Of a stretch of DNA of 64,000 nt, positions 1 through 10,993 are shown piece by piece (position 1 is the stretch's first letter; the number at the start of each line of letters is the position of its first letter). The DNA is from Ochromonas danica (lineage: Eukaryota > Sar > Chrysophyceae > Chromulinales > Chromulinaceae). The stretch covers positions 1 through 64,000 of the forward strand of contig VKHL01000020.1 of assembly GCA_015146655.1 (NCBI GenBank), written 5' to 3'. The translations under genes were made by a program, and so were the position numbers. The notes below the pieces were generated by a model. That model was not told the origin of the DNA. It saw only the letters and a list, made by a program, of their open reading frames with translations, and searched no databases.

Positions 1-1
1 G

Positions 2-100
2 CGCGGTCTGGATGTGATGATCATGAGAAGTGACTTAGACCGCGCGGTGTTTGATGCTGAGACCTGTCTCATCAAGAAAAAGCAGCTGCACTGCTGTTAG
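2..100 (+). CDS. possible C-terminal end of a gene entering from the left
   Basis: An open frame runs from the window edge to a TAG at 98-100 and encodes 32 residues ending KKKQLHCC. It has no start inside the window, so if real it is the last exon of a gene that lies mostly outside. The family cannot be recognised from so short a piece. The call rests only on the open frame and ordinary residue composition, and chance is a fair alternative. Confidence 0.3.
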   Translation, partial: RGLDVMIMRSDLDRAVFDAETCLIKKKQLHCC

Positions 101-1209
101 TCAGTGGTGGAAGATCTTTTCAATGCTGATTTACTCTTCTACTCTTGTTTTGAAGTGACACAAGTCAGCAACCGTAATCATAATTATTACAAGTTCACTG
201 TAATTTCTTGGATTTCAATAGTTTGAGATGGTTTTGAACAGCTCTAAGAGAAAGAGGGAATCCAACATTTTCCAATTCAGCCTGGAATGTGGGCGATTCA
301 CCGATACTTATTTGACAGCTCCTCCTTCCTCAGTGAGTTTGCTCTTTCTTCCATATTTTCCATTCTTATTGTTGGTGATCAAGACATCGAGATGAGATGG
401 CAACGCTGGGATGAGATGATAGAGACCCAGAAGAAGGATTCTCACTTGGTTGAGCGCTCCAGTATCCCAACACTGTACTGTGAATGTCCCAGGAAACTGC
501 TTCATAATAAAGCGGATAGAATCACGATGAAATCTTTTGGTCACTGGATCCGAACGAGCTGCTCAAGCAAGAGCAATCTGTGCTTTCATCGCTCGGGAAT
601 ATTCATTCAATTCATCTTTTCAAACATCCGCTTCGCCGAAAAACAGCCAAAATTGCGCCAAAAATCGAAAATTGCAGTAGCTTTTGATGTAGAATAACGT
701 ACAGTACAGTATAATGGGTAGTAGAATTGTGTATTTGCTTATCTGCGGTGTGTGGATTAGAGAAAAAGGATAAGGAACATTCCAGGCTTCGGTTACCACA
801 CTAGCAGTGTTCAAAGAGATGGGCTTTATTGATGGTCTTGATCATCTTGATAGACGGGATCGAAAAAGAATGGACTGTCCTTGTTGAAAGCCGTTACATT
901 TCGCTTTAAGTTAACTTAAGAGAGGCAAGTTAACGCTGTTTTCCTGCGCAATAGCAATAGCCCGCTGCTGCTGCTGTTGTGTTGGCGATGCCATGCGACG
1001 GATTCTTTGTATCAATCCACCAACAGGACATGCTTCCATAGTCTCTTCCTTTCTGGTTGAGATTGTTTAGCTTTTGATCGAAAGAAGAAGCGGAGAAAGG
1101 ATATCTGAAGGACTGTTAAGACCACCCGCGGGAAGGCTTGGATTGATTCCTTTTTTCTGTTTTGGAAGAACTGCTCACTCACTCACTGCCGCTGCCACGG
1201 CACGTCGCC
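101..1209. other. intergenic / 5' region without a supported gene
   Basis: Short open frames occur on both strands (for example 287-697 plus and 308-544 minus) and overlap each other. None has a recognisable domain and the minus one opens with GTG. A CTG/CTT-rich stretch near 960-985 and a palindromic AAGTTAACTTAAG motif at 908-920 lie upstream of the large gene that starts at 1210. I see no supported gene here. Confidence 0.5.
908..920. promoter_or_regulatory. palindromic AAGTTAACTTAAG promoter-region motif
   Basis: The 13-base motif AAGTTAACTTAAG contains the palindrome GTTAAC next to CTTAAG. The same or closely related motif recurs in other 5' regions at 36775-36790, 37881-37909 and 41021-41110. 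Recurrence upstream of start codons suggests a cis-element. Nothing shows which protein binds it. Confidence 0.35.
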
Positions 1210-4200
1210 ATGACCATTCGATCAGAAGATGCCAGCATTTTATTTCAAAAACTACTCGAAAGTCAAGAGGTTATCGGGAGATTAGAAGCTCAGAATGAAG
1301 CTTTGAAGGAGAAGTTGAGCTCTGCCTTGTCTCAACTGCAGGATGATGCCAACAAGGATGACGACGACCTGGTCGATGTGAGTCACCCTCGCCCTCACTC
1401 TCACCCTTCCATGTTCTTTGTTGTTTCTTTAACTCACTCACTCTCTCTTTGGCTGTGCACAGAGTGAGGAGCCGGTGGTGCTGACGCTGCCTAACGAATC
1501 TTCTCAATTAGCGATTGCTGACGGCTTTGCTGTGGACGGCGATCATGACAACCCCCCTCCAGTCGATAAAGAGAGTGGTAAGGATGAGACAGAGGAAGAG
1601 GGTAAGATCGAGCTGCTCACCACGGCCCTGGCCAATCTGAAGCACGGCTTCAAACGCAGAGAAGCAAGTCTCAAAGATCAGCTAGAGAACCACAAGCAAG
1701 CCCTCTATGAGCTGTACGCCTCCCATGTTAAGGTCAAGAAACGATTGAAGTGAGTTGACTCTTCTCTGCTTAAGCACGATGTCTTCATACTGTAGTAACG
1801 GTGATTGTGTGTGTGGCTTTGTGTAGAGAGCTATGTGCTGCCTTGTGTGGCCAGATGGGTCTCTTGGAGTACATGGGGAGTTGTCGAGAAGACCATGCCG
1901 AGCTATTGCAGCTTCGAGAGAGAGATGTGCTATCAGTCCAAAGCGAGCTCATGGAAGCCTTCACGTTACTGCAAGAGATAAGTCGCAACCCTTCCTCTCT
2001 CCGGCCGGCCATCCAAAGCAGCGAGAGTGGGGCTGAAGAAGAGGCACAGGAGACAAATAGCGTGGACAGTGATAAGCGATGGGGCCAGGAAATGACTCAA
2101 TTCCAGACTCACGCTCCTCGCAAGATTGAGGCTCGTTCCTCCTCCGTAGATGATGGTCAGTCAGCATCTCCTCAGCAAGATGAAGATGAGTATGAAAATG
2201 GCGAGCAAGATGAAGAGGAGTATGATGGTGGAAAGAGTGATCCAGTAGAGTCTGAAGATGAAGTGGAGGTACTCCAAGACAAAGGTGGCAATAGAATGGT
2301 TGGGTCTGGAGGAATTGAAGACAAGAATAACCATGATGGGCATGATGTGTCCAAGAACATAAGCGATCGATCTGAAGAGAAATCTATCGTAGTAGATGAT
2401 TCGGATAAAGGAGATGTCTTTGAAGTGGAGCAGGAGGAAGTTGGCAGTGATAGTGATGGTAGTAGCTTACCTTCTGAGAACGATTTCAACGATTTGTCGT
2501 TGCCTATGGGTGACGAGGCAGTGTATGAACCTGATCGTGAAGATGTGGAAAACTCTCCTATTGGTTACAGTGCAGAGAGTGAGGAGCCGCCTGACTACAA
2601 GAGCGTGCTGGAAGATTCGAGGCTGTCTATCTCTCCTTCTCTCTCACAGGACAAGGTCTATACCACGGCAATAGCAGTGGATACATCTGATCTCATGTTG
2701 TCGCTATATCCCAGTAAAGAAGTCTTGGACATGGCCGTTCAGACTGACGGACAAGAAGTGAATGCTAATCGATCGACAACTCCACAACCTCCTTCCAAGC
2801 AAAGTGCTGCTGTGAATACCATCTTGTTATCGTTATCTCCCAGTAAAGAAGCGTTGGACATGGCTGTTCAGACTGAGAGCCAAGAAGCAGACGCTGTTAG
2901 TTACACGTCTCCCTCCAAGCAAGGTGCTGTAGTGAATACCATCTTCTCGCCTCTTCAAGTCTTGCCCTCAACAGCGCTGCCGGGCATGAGAGTGAGAAGT
3001 CGCAGTGCTGGCAGCTTAAGACTGCCTCCCTCCACACCCACTCTCGTTCAGCCCCAAGCATTGCAAGGCACAAGGGATAGATCTGTGGACCCTCGCCAGA
3101 GATTGTGGGCTAGCAAAGGCCAGACAGCTTCTTCCGTCTTCTCGCCGCTTCCTCCCTCTCCTGCAGCCCGTGCCTTTCCTACTACCTTGTCCTTGGAAAC
3201 AGCGCATCCCATGATGGCTGATCATCTCCTCGCTTCTCAGCCGCCAAAGAGCGTTAGTAGGCGAGATGTTGTAGACGGCGATGACGATCTCTTTGTGTCC
3301 AGTCGAATCTACTCACTTCCTTCAACACCACGTGCTCGCTCCTTGTCTGCATCTTCTCAAGCACGTGGTGCTCCTCTGGCATTGCCTCCTGTTACTATGT
3401 CCAAGGCTGACAGTGGGGTTAGTGTGGAAACTCAAACAGAGAAAACAACGAAAATGCTTCGCGATCAGACCACTTCTCCGCTTCCTCTCCATGTTGTCTT
3501 CCCAAGCATTTCCATGGAAACTCAAACGGAGAGTACTCCAAAGCTTGTCCAAGACCAGTCTACTTCTCCTGCACCGTCTCCTGTTCCGCCTCCTCCCGTC
3601 GTCTTACCAGTCATAGTCATGAAAGAGCGAGGAACCAACACTAGTCCTGTCGGTTCCATCCTGCTGGAGCAGGACAAGAACGATCTGCATGGGAAGGCTG
3701 AGTTGGTCGAGCGAGCTTGTAGTCCTATTGTATTCAGTCAAGAGGTGGAGGAGGAGAGCAAAGCTGGCGTGTTGCTGGAAGAAGTGAAGGAAGAGCTTCC
3801 CACAATCCTCCACCATGACTCGGAGGTAGAAGTCGAAGACACGGAGCTCTCAGCCATCTACCACAAGCTGGCCTCGCACATGATAGCCGCTGCGGGAACT
3901 GAACAGGAGCCCGAAGATGAGGAGGACGCTGGGAGTTTACCTTCATTGCAGTGGGAAGAAGAGGAGAAGAAGACTGACCAGGACTACCAAGAACAGCAGC
4001 AACCAGGTGCTGTTGGAGTGGCTGCTGAGCATAAGGAAGTCTCCGGCAATGATGATCTGCTGAGACTCTTGCTTGGTCAGTCAGAATCAGAGAGTGAAGA
4101 CGATGATGGCGATGAGAGTGAAGGAGAAGAGACCAGACCATTCGATGAAAAGGATGATCTCTCCATTCCTCACACTGAAGAGCCGCTGCAAGAAAATGAG

Positions 4201-6372
4201 CAAGCAAGTGCTGATAAAGCAGTCATCATAGAAGATATGGAAGCGATTACCATCCCATCTGTTGAGGAGAAGAAGGATATGCGTGATTCGATGGAAGGCG
4301 ACCAAGTGGTGGATACACAAGTGCAAGAGGAACAACGACATGATGGAGAAGAAGGTCAACACAATAATGCAGGTGTGGTAGAGAGACTGGAGTCTATTGT
4401 AGAGTATTACCCACCGGTCTCAATAGAGGCAGAGTGCAAGAAGATAGTGAATGAGGATGCTGCTGTTCAGACAGAGGAGCTGGATGTGTTGCCCCCTGCT
4501 GTCCCTGTTGCTGTTACCGAGTTACCAGCTGTAACTCCGACTACCACTGAGACGGAGGCAGAGGCAGAGGCGGGATCTTCCTCTCAGATGGTCATGCCAC
4601 CCAAAGTTATTGAGACAGTTGACGGTCAGTCTCAGACGGAAGATGATGTTGCAAAGGCTGTTGAGAGTCATTCCGTGCCCGTGGCCACGGCGTCTGCCAT
4701 CATTTCAGAATATCAAGCTCAAGTGGCGAGTATCCATCAACGAGACAACGACTACATCCATGCCATGGAGCAAGTGCAGTTTGTGTTGGGAGAGAGTCTT
4801 TACCTGCTCAACAAAGATCACAAAGAGAAGCTGGAACAAGCTTTGGAATCAAATGAAGTGAACCCTTTCAGCTCTTCATCACGTGCCCACCAGTTCCATT
4901 CTGAGAGAGGCAGGCTGCTGGAGAGTAGTTTGCTTTCCTCTCCACTCTCCAAGTCCAAGCGGCAGTCCTTCGACTCTCAACTAGCAATGGCTCACGATCA
5001 TATCATGAATCTCACAACTGCCAAAGAGAAGCTGGAAAAGGAAATTAAATCGTTGAGAGTCGCTTTTGAAGGTCAGAACCAGGCCAAGATGCACAAGATT
5101 TTGTCCTTGCAGCAAGAGAAGGACGATCTAATGGGGAAACTTGCTGAATACCTAGAGAAGCAGCAAAAGCGTGTCGTTGCCAAGGAAGATCGTGGCATAC
5201 AGGTGCATTCAGATGATCTTGCTATCATAATAAAGGCTCAGAGACCTGCCTTGGGCGATCACTACGGATATGAAGAAGGCGTCTATAGCAGTGTCCCCGT
5301 GGTGAGAGAGTTCCTCACAGGGGGTATTTCGTCTTCGCAGCCACAACCTCCACGGTTGCAGAAGGAAGATCATCTCAGTAAATTGCTCTTCGCTGATGCT
5401 CGTCAACAGCGAATGGCAGCTAGCAGTGAGGAGCAGAAGGATTTAATTGATGGTCCTCAGCCAGGCAAAGCAGGACTTAGAGATGCTGCGGAGGACTTGG
5501 AGCAGTTCATACAGAAAGAGTTGACCGACATGGAAGCCCACCTTGAGGTAATGACTGTTTCTAATCGTCCAGAAGGGAACAGACCAGAAGGAAGAGTGAG
5601 GGCTTTGCATGAAGATGAGCCATCTAGTGCTCCGGAGAGCCCCACTAAAGGCGATGACTTCGACAAAGTCCAAATGGAATGGGAAGTTCAGCAATTGAAC
5701 AAACGCTATCAAGTTCTGGAGCAACAGAACAAGGTCAGTATGTGTATTAGATCATTCATCTCTTGGTTGTTTGTGCTAATTCTTGCCTTCCTTTGTGAAT
5801 AGAAACTATCACGAGAGTTAGAGTTGTACAAGACGAAGGTGTTCACTATTGTGGAGCAAGATGTACATGGCAATTTGAAGCATGCTCTACCTGAGATCAA
5901 CTTGAGTTATGCTCTCTATAACCCCAAACTTCATGTTCAAGAAGTGCTCAATTACCACGACAATCTGCATTCCTATCAGTCTCTTTATATTCTAAATGCC
6001 TTAGTGGAGAACAACAACAATCATGTTGAAATGATCGAAGCTTTGAAGCATGACAAGCAACTATTGACGGAGAGAAACAACGAGTTAGCAACTGATATCG
6101 AATATTTCCGCGGCGAGATTACTGAGAAAGATGAAGCCATATCTCGATTGAGGATGTTGCTGAGCCAAGCGAGCAGCACTATCAATCACTCGGAAGAGGA
6201 CTACCAAGTATTGCAAAAGCAAGTGCAGATTTTGACAAAGAAGCTCCAATTACTGCTGGTTGAGAATCAGCAACTGTCCTCTATGGTGCATGGGAAAGGT
6301 GCGATGATCGCCAAAAGTCACATGCCTCTTCCCCTTCCTTCCCCTTCAAGCTATCATACACATAGTCGATAG
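1210..6372 (+). CDS. very long acidic coiled-coil protein with repeated VQT(D/E)/TQTE motifs (4 exons)
   Basis: Four exons join in frame: 1210-1377, 1463-1749, 1827-5733 and 5803-6372, separated by introns of about 70-85 bp with GT-AG ends, giving about 1643 residues. The ATG at 1210 is the first in the frame with a good context. Residues 15-50 are predicted coiled coil; the middle is very acidic and Ser/Pro-rich; the last 450 residues return to coiled coil. Residues about 447-515 contain two tandem copies of a block with PSKE(V/A)LDMAVQT. Six short motifs of the form VQTD, VQTE, TQTE or SQTE occur near residues 456, 499, 687, 717, 1032 and 1087. These resemble the dynein light chain LC8 docking consensus, which would suit a scaffold at the cytoskeleton or centrosome, but that is inference. 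No enzymatic domain or transmembrane segment is seen. The family is not recognised. Confidence 0.85.
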
Positions 6373-6536
6373 TGCTGATAACTAAGTGTTCGGCCCAGGA
6401 TCTAGCACGCCCCCCTGTATTGTTGCTAATGTAAGATATTATTTCTCCGCGTTTTCTATCAACCAACTCCCAGCTTGCTATCTTCAATTGACTAACAGTT
6501 AAGAGTTTTAACACAAGCTAGCAGGCTAAAGCTATT

Positions 6537-7127
6537 TTACTCGCCCATGTTAATGTCAATCCTCTTTTCCTCTGTAACCTCGTGCTCAAGCTTCGGGATA
6601 GTAATCGTGAGAACTCCGTGTCTATAATCAGCTTGGATATTTTCTTTGTCGGCGTTCTCTGGCAGTGCAATCGTACGTGATACTGATCCAATATGACGCT
6701 CCACTCGGCGATAGGACTGGTGCTCCTCTTTCTGTTCTGTATGTCTCTCAGCAGAGATACGAACCTCATGGCGATGCTTTGTAAGATGGATATCTTCCAC
6801 CTTTACACCAGGAAGGTCCAACAAAATCTGGTAGGTGGTGTTCGTCTCTCGAATGTCCATGGGCATCAAGTTTGGCAGAGAGGCAATGCCAGGGGCTAGA
6901 GAAGCAGGAAATGTGTCCCAATCATCAAATGCATGGGCCAAGTCCTGAGCCACACGTCCTAAAGGGAAATGAATAGCTGGCCTTCTTGCTGGAAGGCTTA
7001 AAGATCTCATGGTTGCGGTGGGTGAGTTCAATGAGGCATGAGACAGCCATGGCCTCGTAAAGGCGATAGCGTCGATAATGAGGATAGCTAACGTCGTAAA
7101 GATGATCATAGTGCAAGCAGAAGTCAT
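6537..7127 (-). CDS. small heat-shock protein (Hsp20/alpha-crystallin), probably plastid-targeted
   Basis: The protein is 196 residues from the ATG at 7127. A longer reading would need a GTG start. The alpha-crystallin domain fills about residues 88-190, with MDIRETNTTYQILLDLPGV at its front, a GVL(T/V)I-type strand (HGVLTITIPK) near the end, and the A-x-x-x-x-GVL signature region. It should act as an ATP-independent holdase. The N-terminus MTSACTMIIFTTLAILIIDA is a hydrophobic signal sequence, followed by IAFTRPW and a Ser/Arg-rich stretch. A cleavage leaving Phe at +1 would match the bipartite plastid presequence of complex red-lineage plastids. The gene ends about 160 bp from the preceding one (tail to tail) and is divergent from the LRR gene. 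Domain call is firm; organelle is inference. Confidence 0.92.
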   Translation of the reverse strand: MTSACTMIIFTTLAILIIDAIAFTRPWLSHASLNSPTATMRSLSLPARRPAIHFPLGRVAQDLAHAFDDWDTFPASLAPGIASLPNLMPMDIRETNTTYQILLDLPGVKVEDIHLTKHRHEVRISAERHTEQKEEHQSYRRVERHIGSVSRTIALPENADKENIQADYRHGVLTITIPKLEHEVTEEKRIDINMGE

Positions 7128-7461
7128 CACTTGGTTGATATCACTCCCTCTTTCAAACACTTACAGTATTCTCTCTCAGGGACAATTGATTGTGACCTCA
7201 TCAATGGAGATTGGGAGAAGACAGAAAACTGAAAGATACGCCAAAGAACTGAAAAGGTGAAAATCTTTTTCCTTTCGTTTTCAGTTTGTGGATGTGTGCT
7301 GTTGTCATCGTTGGTCCCTCCCCCTCTGAGAGAAAGAAGTCAATCGTCTGTCAATGTCACAATCAAATCCCTCCCGCAGGATTGAATGAGAGCTCAGCAA
7401 CTCAGCTGCTGTCCTTGAGACCTGCCTTGGAGATCTTCCTTCCTATTTCTCGACGTGAGGA
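7128..7461. other. divergent intergenic region between small HSP and LRR gene
   Basis: This 334-bp spacer must hold both promoters. I see no clear TATA box or heat-shock element array that I could defend, and no gene. Open frames here are short and unlike any family. Confidence 0.4.
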
Positions 7462-9078
7462 ATGCTCTTCACACTGCCTTGCAAGGTGCAGTCGTTGATA
7501 TTGAATGATCTTCTCGATGGAGCACCAGCAGAGCTCTCTGCCTTGGATATCGCCTGCGCGTCATCTATTAGGGAATCATTCTTGAGATTTCTTGCTGAGG
7601 ATGGGCAGATCCGTGTCGATCTGTTCTCTATGAACTATCATCGGTTTGGTCAGTGGCTGACTGTTCGATCTGCCCGTCTGACAACTTTGAGACTTCCTAT
7701 CCACCAATGCCATCGCCTACTTCAACTCGATCAACTCTTTTTCTTCAATATTCTGGAGCTACAGCTCTTCAATCGTTCAACTTCCAAGAGAACGACCCTC
7801 GCCACGGATGAGGACATCGAAGCAGCGCTGGAATATCTCATTTCGTCTTGTGTCAACCTTCAGTCTATCAATGTGTCCATTGACGTGCCAAGGCATATTA
7901 TACAATATGTTTTGACGATTCTGTTGGATCATCCCGCTCTCTCTTTGCAGCATTTTCATTGTTTGTCTTCACTGCCTGACTCAGTTGCACTATGGGAAGC
8001 TCTGTTGGTGACATTTTCTAGCACGTTAACATCTCTGTCCTTGCTTGAAATAGATTGCTCTACCTTGTTGACTACCATTGCAGTGTGTACAAAACTAGTG
8101 CGATTGTCTGTTCAGCTGAGCACAGAAGATGTTTCATTGACTGCGGTTTGCGAGTTCTTGAATTCTTTACCCTCTCTGGAAGAGCTTCGTTTTGATACTT
8201 GTTACTCCTCCAGCTTCTTGCGTCATTTATTCTGTGGCGCGAATGTGAAGAGAATGAATCGGCTTCATATAGGGAGCTTGATTGGTCGAAGATTGGCGCA
8301 TTCAAAGTTCTTGATGTCGATATTTAATGCTTGTCCTGATTTATGCGCTCTATATGTTCACCCCATAGCTTTGTCCGCCACCAATTGTTCCTCGATAAAG
8401 GCAAGTGCGGCGACTGTGCTAGAAATGGTGGGCGAAGACAAGACAGACAGTGTGCTAATGGACATCATGCCAGCTCTTCCTCTTGGCGAGTTGCGCGAAT
8501 TCCGTGCGGCCGGTCTCACAGGGGAAGGCCTGGTCATGTTGGCCCAGCACTGCGAAGCCACTCTTAGGGTTGTTTCGCTCAGTATTAATAGACATATGAG
8601 CTTTGTTAGCATTCATTATCTCTTCAGCAATCTGGTCAATGTGGTACATCTCGAACTCATCGACAAGACCACGGCCTCGATAACTGACGCGGTTCTTGAT
8701 TTACTTGCATCATCAGAGATAAGATTGCAAAGTTTATCCCTACAGAACAGTATCTCCCTAACAAACAAGGGGATGGATGTCTTCCTGACGACGAAGGGAA
8801 TGGATTTGACCAAATTAAGTCTCGAGGGCTGTCGGAAACTCAACCAGCAAGCTTTGTGTATTATTGTATCGTGTTGCACTGCTTTGCAAGAACTGAATCT
8901 CTCTGGCACTCTTGCAACGACAATGGATATCTTCCACAATCTCGTCAAGGCCAATGAGCTATATCATCTTCGAGCTCTTTGGGTGGGCTTGCGACAGTAC
9001 AAGCCACTCCTGGAACATATAGCTAAGAGCAGCAAGATTCAAAATCGATGGATTAGTATTATTCGAAAGAGATTGTAG
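7462..9078 (+). CDS. leucine-rich repeat protein, F-box/LRR (AMN1-like) type
   Basis: A single exon of 538 codons starts at the ATG at 7462. From about residue 70 onward the protein is a run of irregular LRRs with patterns such as LRRLxxL, SLTSLSLLEIDC, LVRLSVQL, ELREFRAAGLT and LQSLSLQNSISLTNKGMDV. The last repeats (LTKLSLEGCRKLNQQALCII and LQELNLSG) fit the cysteine-containing LRR of F-box/LRR and AMN1 proteins. The first 50 residues (LILNDLLDG, LSALDIACASSIRESF) could be a degenerate F-box, which would make it a substrate receptor for an SCF ubiquitin ligase, but the match is weak. No signal peptide or membrane segment is present. LRR identity is confident; the F-box is a guess. Confidence 0.82.
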   Translation: MLFTLPCKVQSLILNDLLDGAPAELSALDIACASSIRESFLRFLAEDGQIRVDLFSMNYHRFGQWLTVRSARLTTLRLPIHQCHRLLQLDQLFFFNILELQLFNRSTSKRTTLATDEDIEAALEYLISSCVNLQSINVSIDVPRHIIQYVLTILLDHPALSLQHFHCLSSLPDSVALWEALLVTFSSTLTSLSLLEIDCSTLLTTIAVCTKLVRLSVQLSTEDVSLTAVCEFLNSLPSLEELRFDTCYSSSFLRHLFCGANVKRMNRLHIGSLIGRRLAHSKFLMSIFNACPDLCALYVHPIALSATNCSSIKASAATVLEMVGEDKTDSVLMDIMPALPLGELREFRAAGLTGEGLVMLAQHCEATLRVVSLSINRHMSFVSIHYLFSNLVNVVHLELIDKTTASITDAVLDLLASSEIRLQSLSLQNSISLTNKGMDVFLTTKGMDLTKLSLEGCRKLNQQALCIIVSCCTALQELNLSGTLATTMDIFHNLVKANELYHLRALWVGLRQYKPLLEHIAKSSKIQNRWISIIRKRL

Positions 9079-9499
9079 ACGAGCATACTTGTACTATGAT
9101 TACTAATATATGTGCTAAACTGCGTGTTGTTTGTTTTAAAAGCCTTTATCGGCGACAATGACAATGAATGAAGACTTGTGTTGCTCCTCTTCATGATTAA
9201 TCAGTAGCTCAACGTCAACGTGCTATCCCTCGCATCAATCGCATCCACTCACACTACTGCATTAGACCACATGTGACTAGTTAGACTAATCAGACTAGTT
9301 CTGGGGTTAGACTCTGTTGCTCTATTTGAGAGAGAGGAAGACCTCTTCGTGTCCCGGTTTCGGTGCCTGTGATTGTGACTGTGTAGTGGTCCCGGTTTCG
9401 GGTTGGAGTCAGTCCGACCTTCATTTCATTCATGTATTGATTTATTCATTAATTGCAGCAGGCAGCAGGCATTCATACCTTTGCTTCACTTCACTTGCA
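9079..9499. other. intergenic region, nothing recognised
   Basis: The region holds the 3' end of the LRR gene and the 5' region of the secreted protein gene. The frame upstream of the chosen ATG at 9500 stays open to 9317 but lacks an ATG and reads as low-quality sequence, so it is taken as 5' UTR. Two ACTAGTT-like words near 9277-9300 were noted without meaning. Confidence 0.4.
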
Positions 9500-10988
9500 A
9501 TGAACGAGGTCGAGCGACGGAAGGTTCTGGCACTGCTTTGCTTCTATCTCCTCTGTTCTGTGATTAGTGCTAAAGTCACACCCGAGCAAGAAGACTTCCG
9601 CTGGCAGCGCCTGGGCAAGGTGGTCACTCCCAGCAACTACTCGCTGCAGCCCTTCCAGGCCATGGCACACCGCCAGAGACAGAGACAGATCGTGTTAGAG
9701 ACCTGGCAGCAGCGAGACGTCCTCATGAACCCCGCCCTCTCGCCCATCCCTTGGCGCGCAGATGTCCTCCTCATGGCCTGGCGCAGACCTGTCGTCCGCT
9801 ACACCGACCTCATGGAGTACCAACTCATCAACCGCACCACCTGGCAGGCCGCGAGTGACAAAGAACGCCTTGTCTTCTGGTCTGAGCGCTCTGGCCGGGA
9901 GGAGGCACTAGTGGGTGAAGACGCGCGGCTCTTCTGTTACCGCGGCCAACTTCAACTTGTCTTCAACTTGCAGTTGCAGGCCTGGCTGACCAAGCAGATC
10001 TACTACACCTCACTGCACTACCTGCCAGATACTAGGCGATTCATCGCAGGGAATCCAGTGCACAAGATGGTCTTTCCTGTGGGGTCGACTAGCAGGCATG
10101 AGAAGAATTGGACACCTTTTGAATACCACCCCCACCTCCTCCTCCTCCACCACCACCACCACCACCACCATAGTCATGGTTCTTATCTTAATGACAGACT
10201 ATGCTACTATGACTCTTCCTCTTCATCAGAGTCCTCGCTGCTGTTCGTCTACTCCATCCACCCGCACCGCATCGTCTCCTTGGCAGCCAATGCTACCCTC
10301 CACCACCACCTCCTCCTCCACCACCCAGACTACTACCAAGACACTGCACACACAGTCTTTCTCACAGCTATCGAAGACGCGAGCTTCCGCTGGCCGTGGG
10401 GAGAGCTTCGCGGAGGGTCTCAGGCGGTGGCGGTGGACGACGAGCACTACCTCGCAGTGTTTCACTCCAGCGGTGCACTGCATGGCCCACACATACACAG
10501 CTACGTCATGGGGGCCTACCTCTTTGAAAGGTAGTGGTAGTTAGCACTGTCGTAGTCCATGACCTTACTACTCACTGTGTGTGTCACTGTGTGCGGGTAG
10601 AAAGCCTCCCTTCGCCATCAAGAAGATCACGAGAGAGCCTATCATGACAGACGTCTTCCTCAACAAGTCCCTCACTGGCTGGGCGTACAAAGGGTCAGAC
10701 TTCATTCAATTCCCTGTGGGTCTGGCGGTGGAGAAGGACTTCTTCTTCGTGTCTTACGGTCGCAATGATCGTGACGGTTGGATCGTGAGGCTCAACCGCA
10801 GCGCCTTTCTCGCTGACATGCTCACCGTGCAGTCAGCTGTCTTCGGGGCTAGTGAAGTGGATAGCGAGGGACGCATCGTCCCTGACAGCTACACACTGCG
10901 CAGACCTACACGACGACGACGGCCTACCCGGCCCCCAGCCCCTCCTCCTCCTCCTCCACCACCACCTCCTCCTCCTCCATCATCATAA
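9500..10988 (+). CDS. secreted GH130-like five-bladed propeller protein (2 exons)
   Basis: Exons 9500-10530 and 10601-10988 join within an Arg codon to give about 472 residues. Residues 1-23 form a signal peptide ending CSVISA, so the product enters the secretory pathway. The second half shows the pattern of the GH130 / mannosylglycan phosphorylase-like propeller: WGELRGGSQAVAVDDEHYLA, then FHSSG, then YVMGAYLFERKPPFAIKKIT across the splice site, then FPVGLAVEKDFFFVSYGRND. GH130 enzymes cleave or phosphorolyse beta-mannosides; related eukaryotic proteins often lack proven activity, so function here is inference. A poly-His run lies at residues about 216-225, and the protein ends in a Pro-rich tail (about 15 Pro) encoded by CCT repeats. 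Its stop codon is only five bases from the end of the convergent gene. Confidence 0.75.
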
Positions 10989-10993
10989 GTAGG

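Noticed and set aside
287-697. 136-codon plus-strand frame and an opposing 78-codon minus frame
   Set aside because: They overlap, the minus one begins with GTG, and neither shows a domain or clear coding bias.
10098-10544. 148-codon Ser/Thr-rich plus-strand frame
   Set aside because: It is the shifted frame of the CAC/CCT-repeat part of the GH130-like gene, whose own frame has a signal peptide and a conserved ending.
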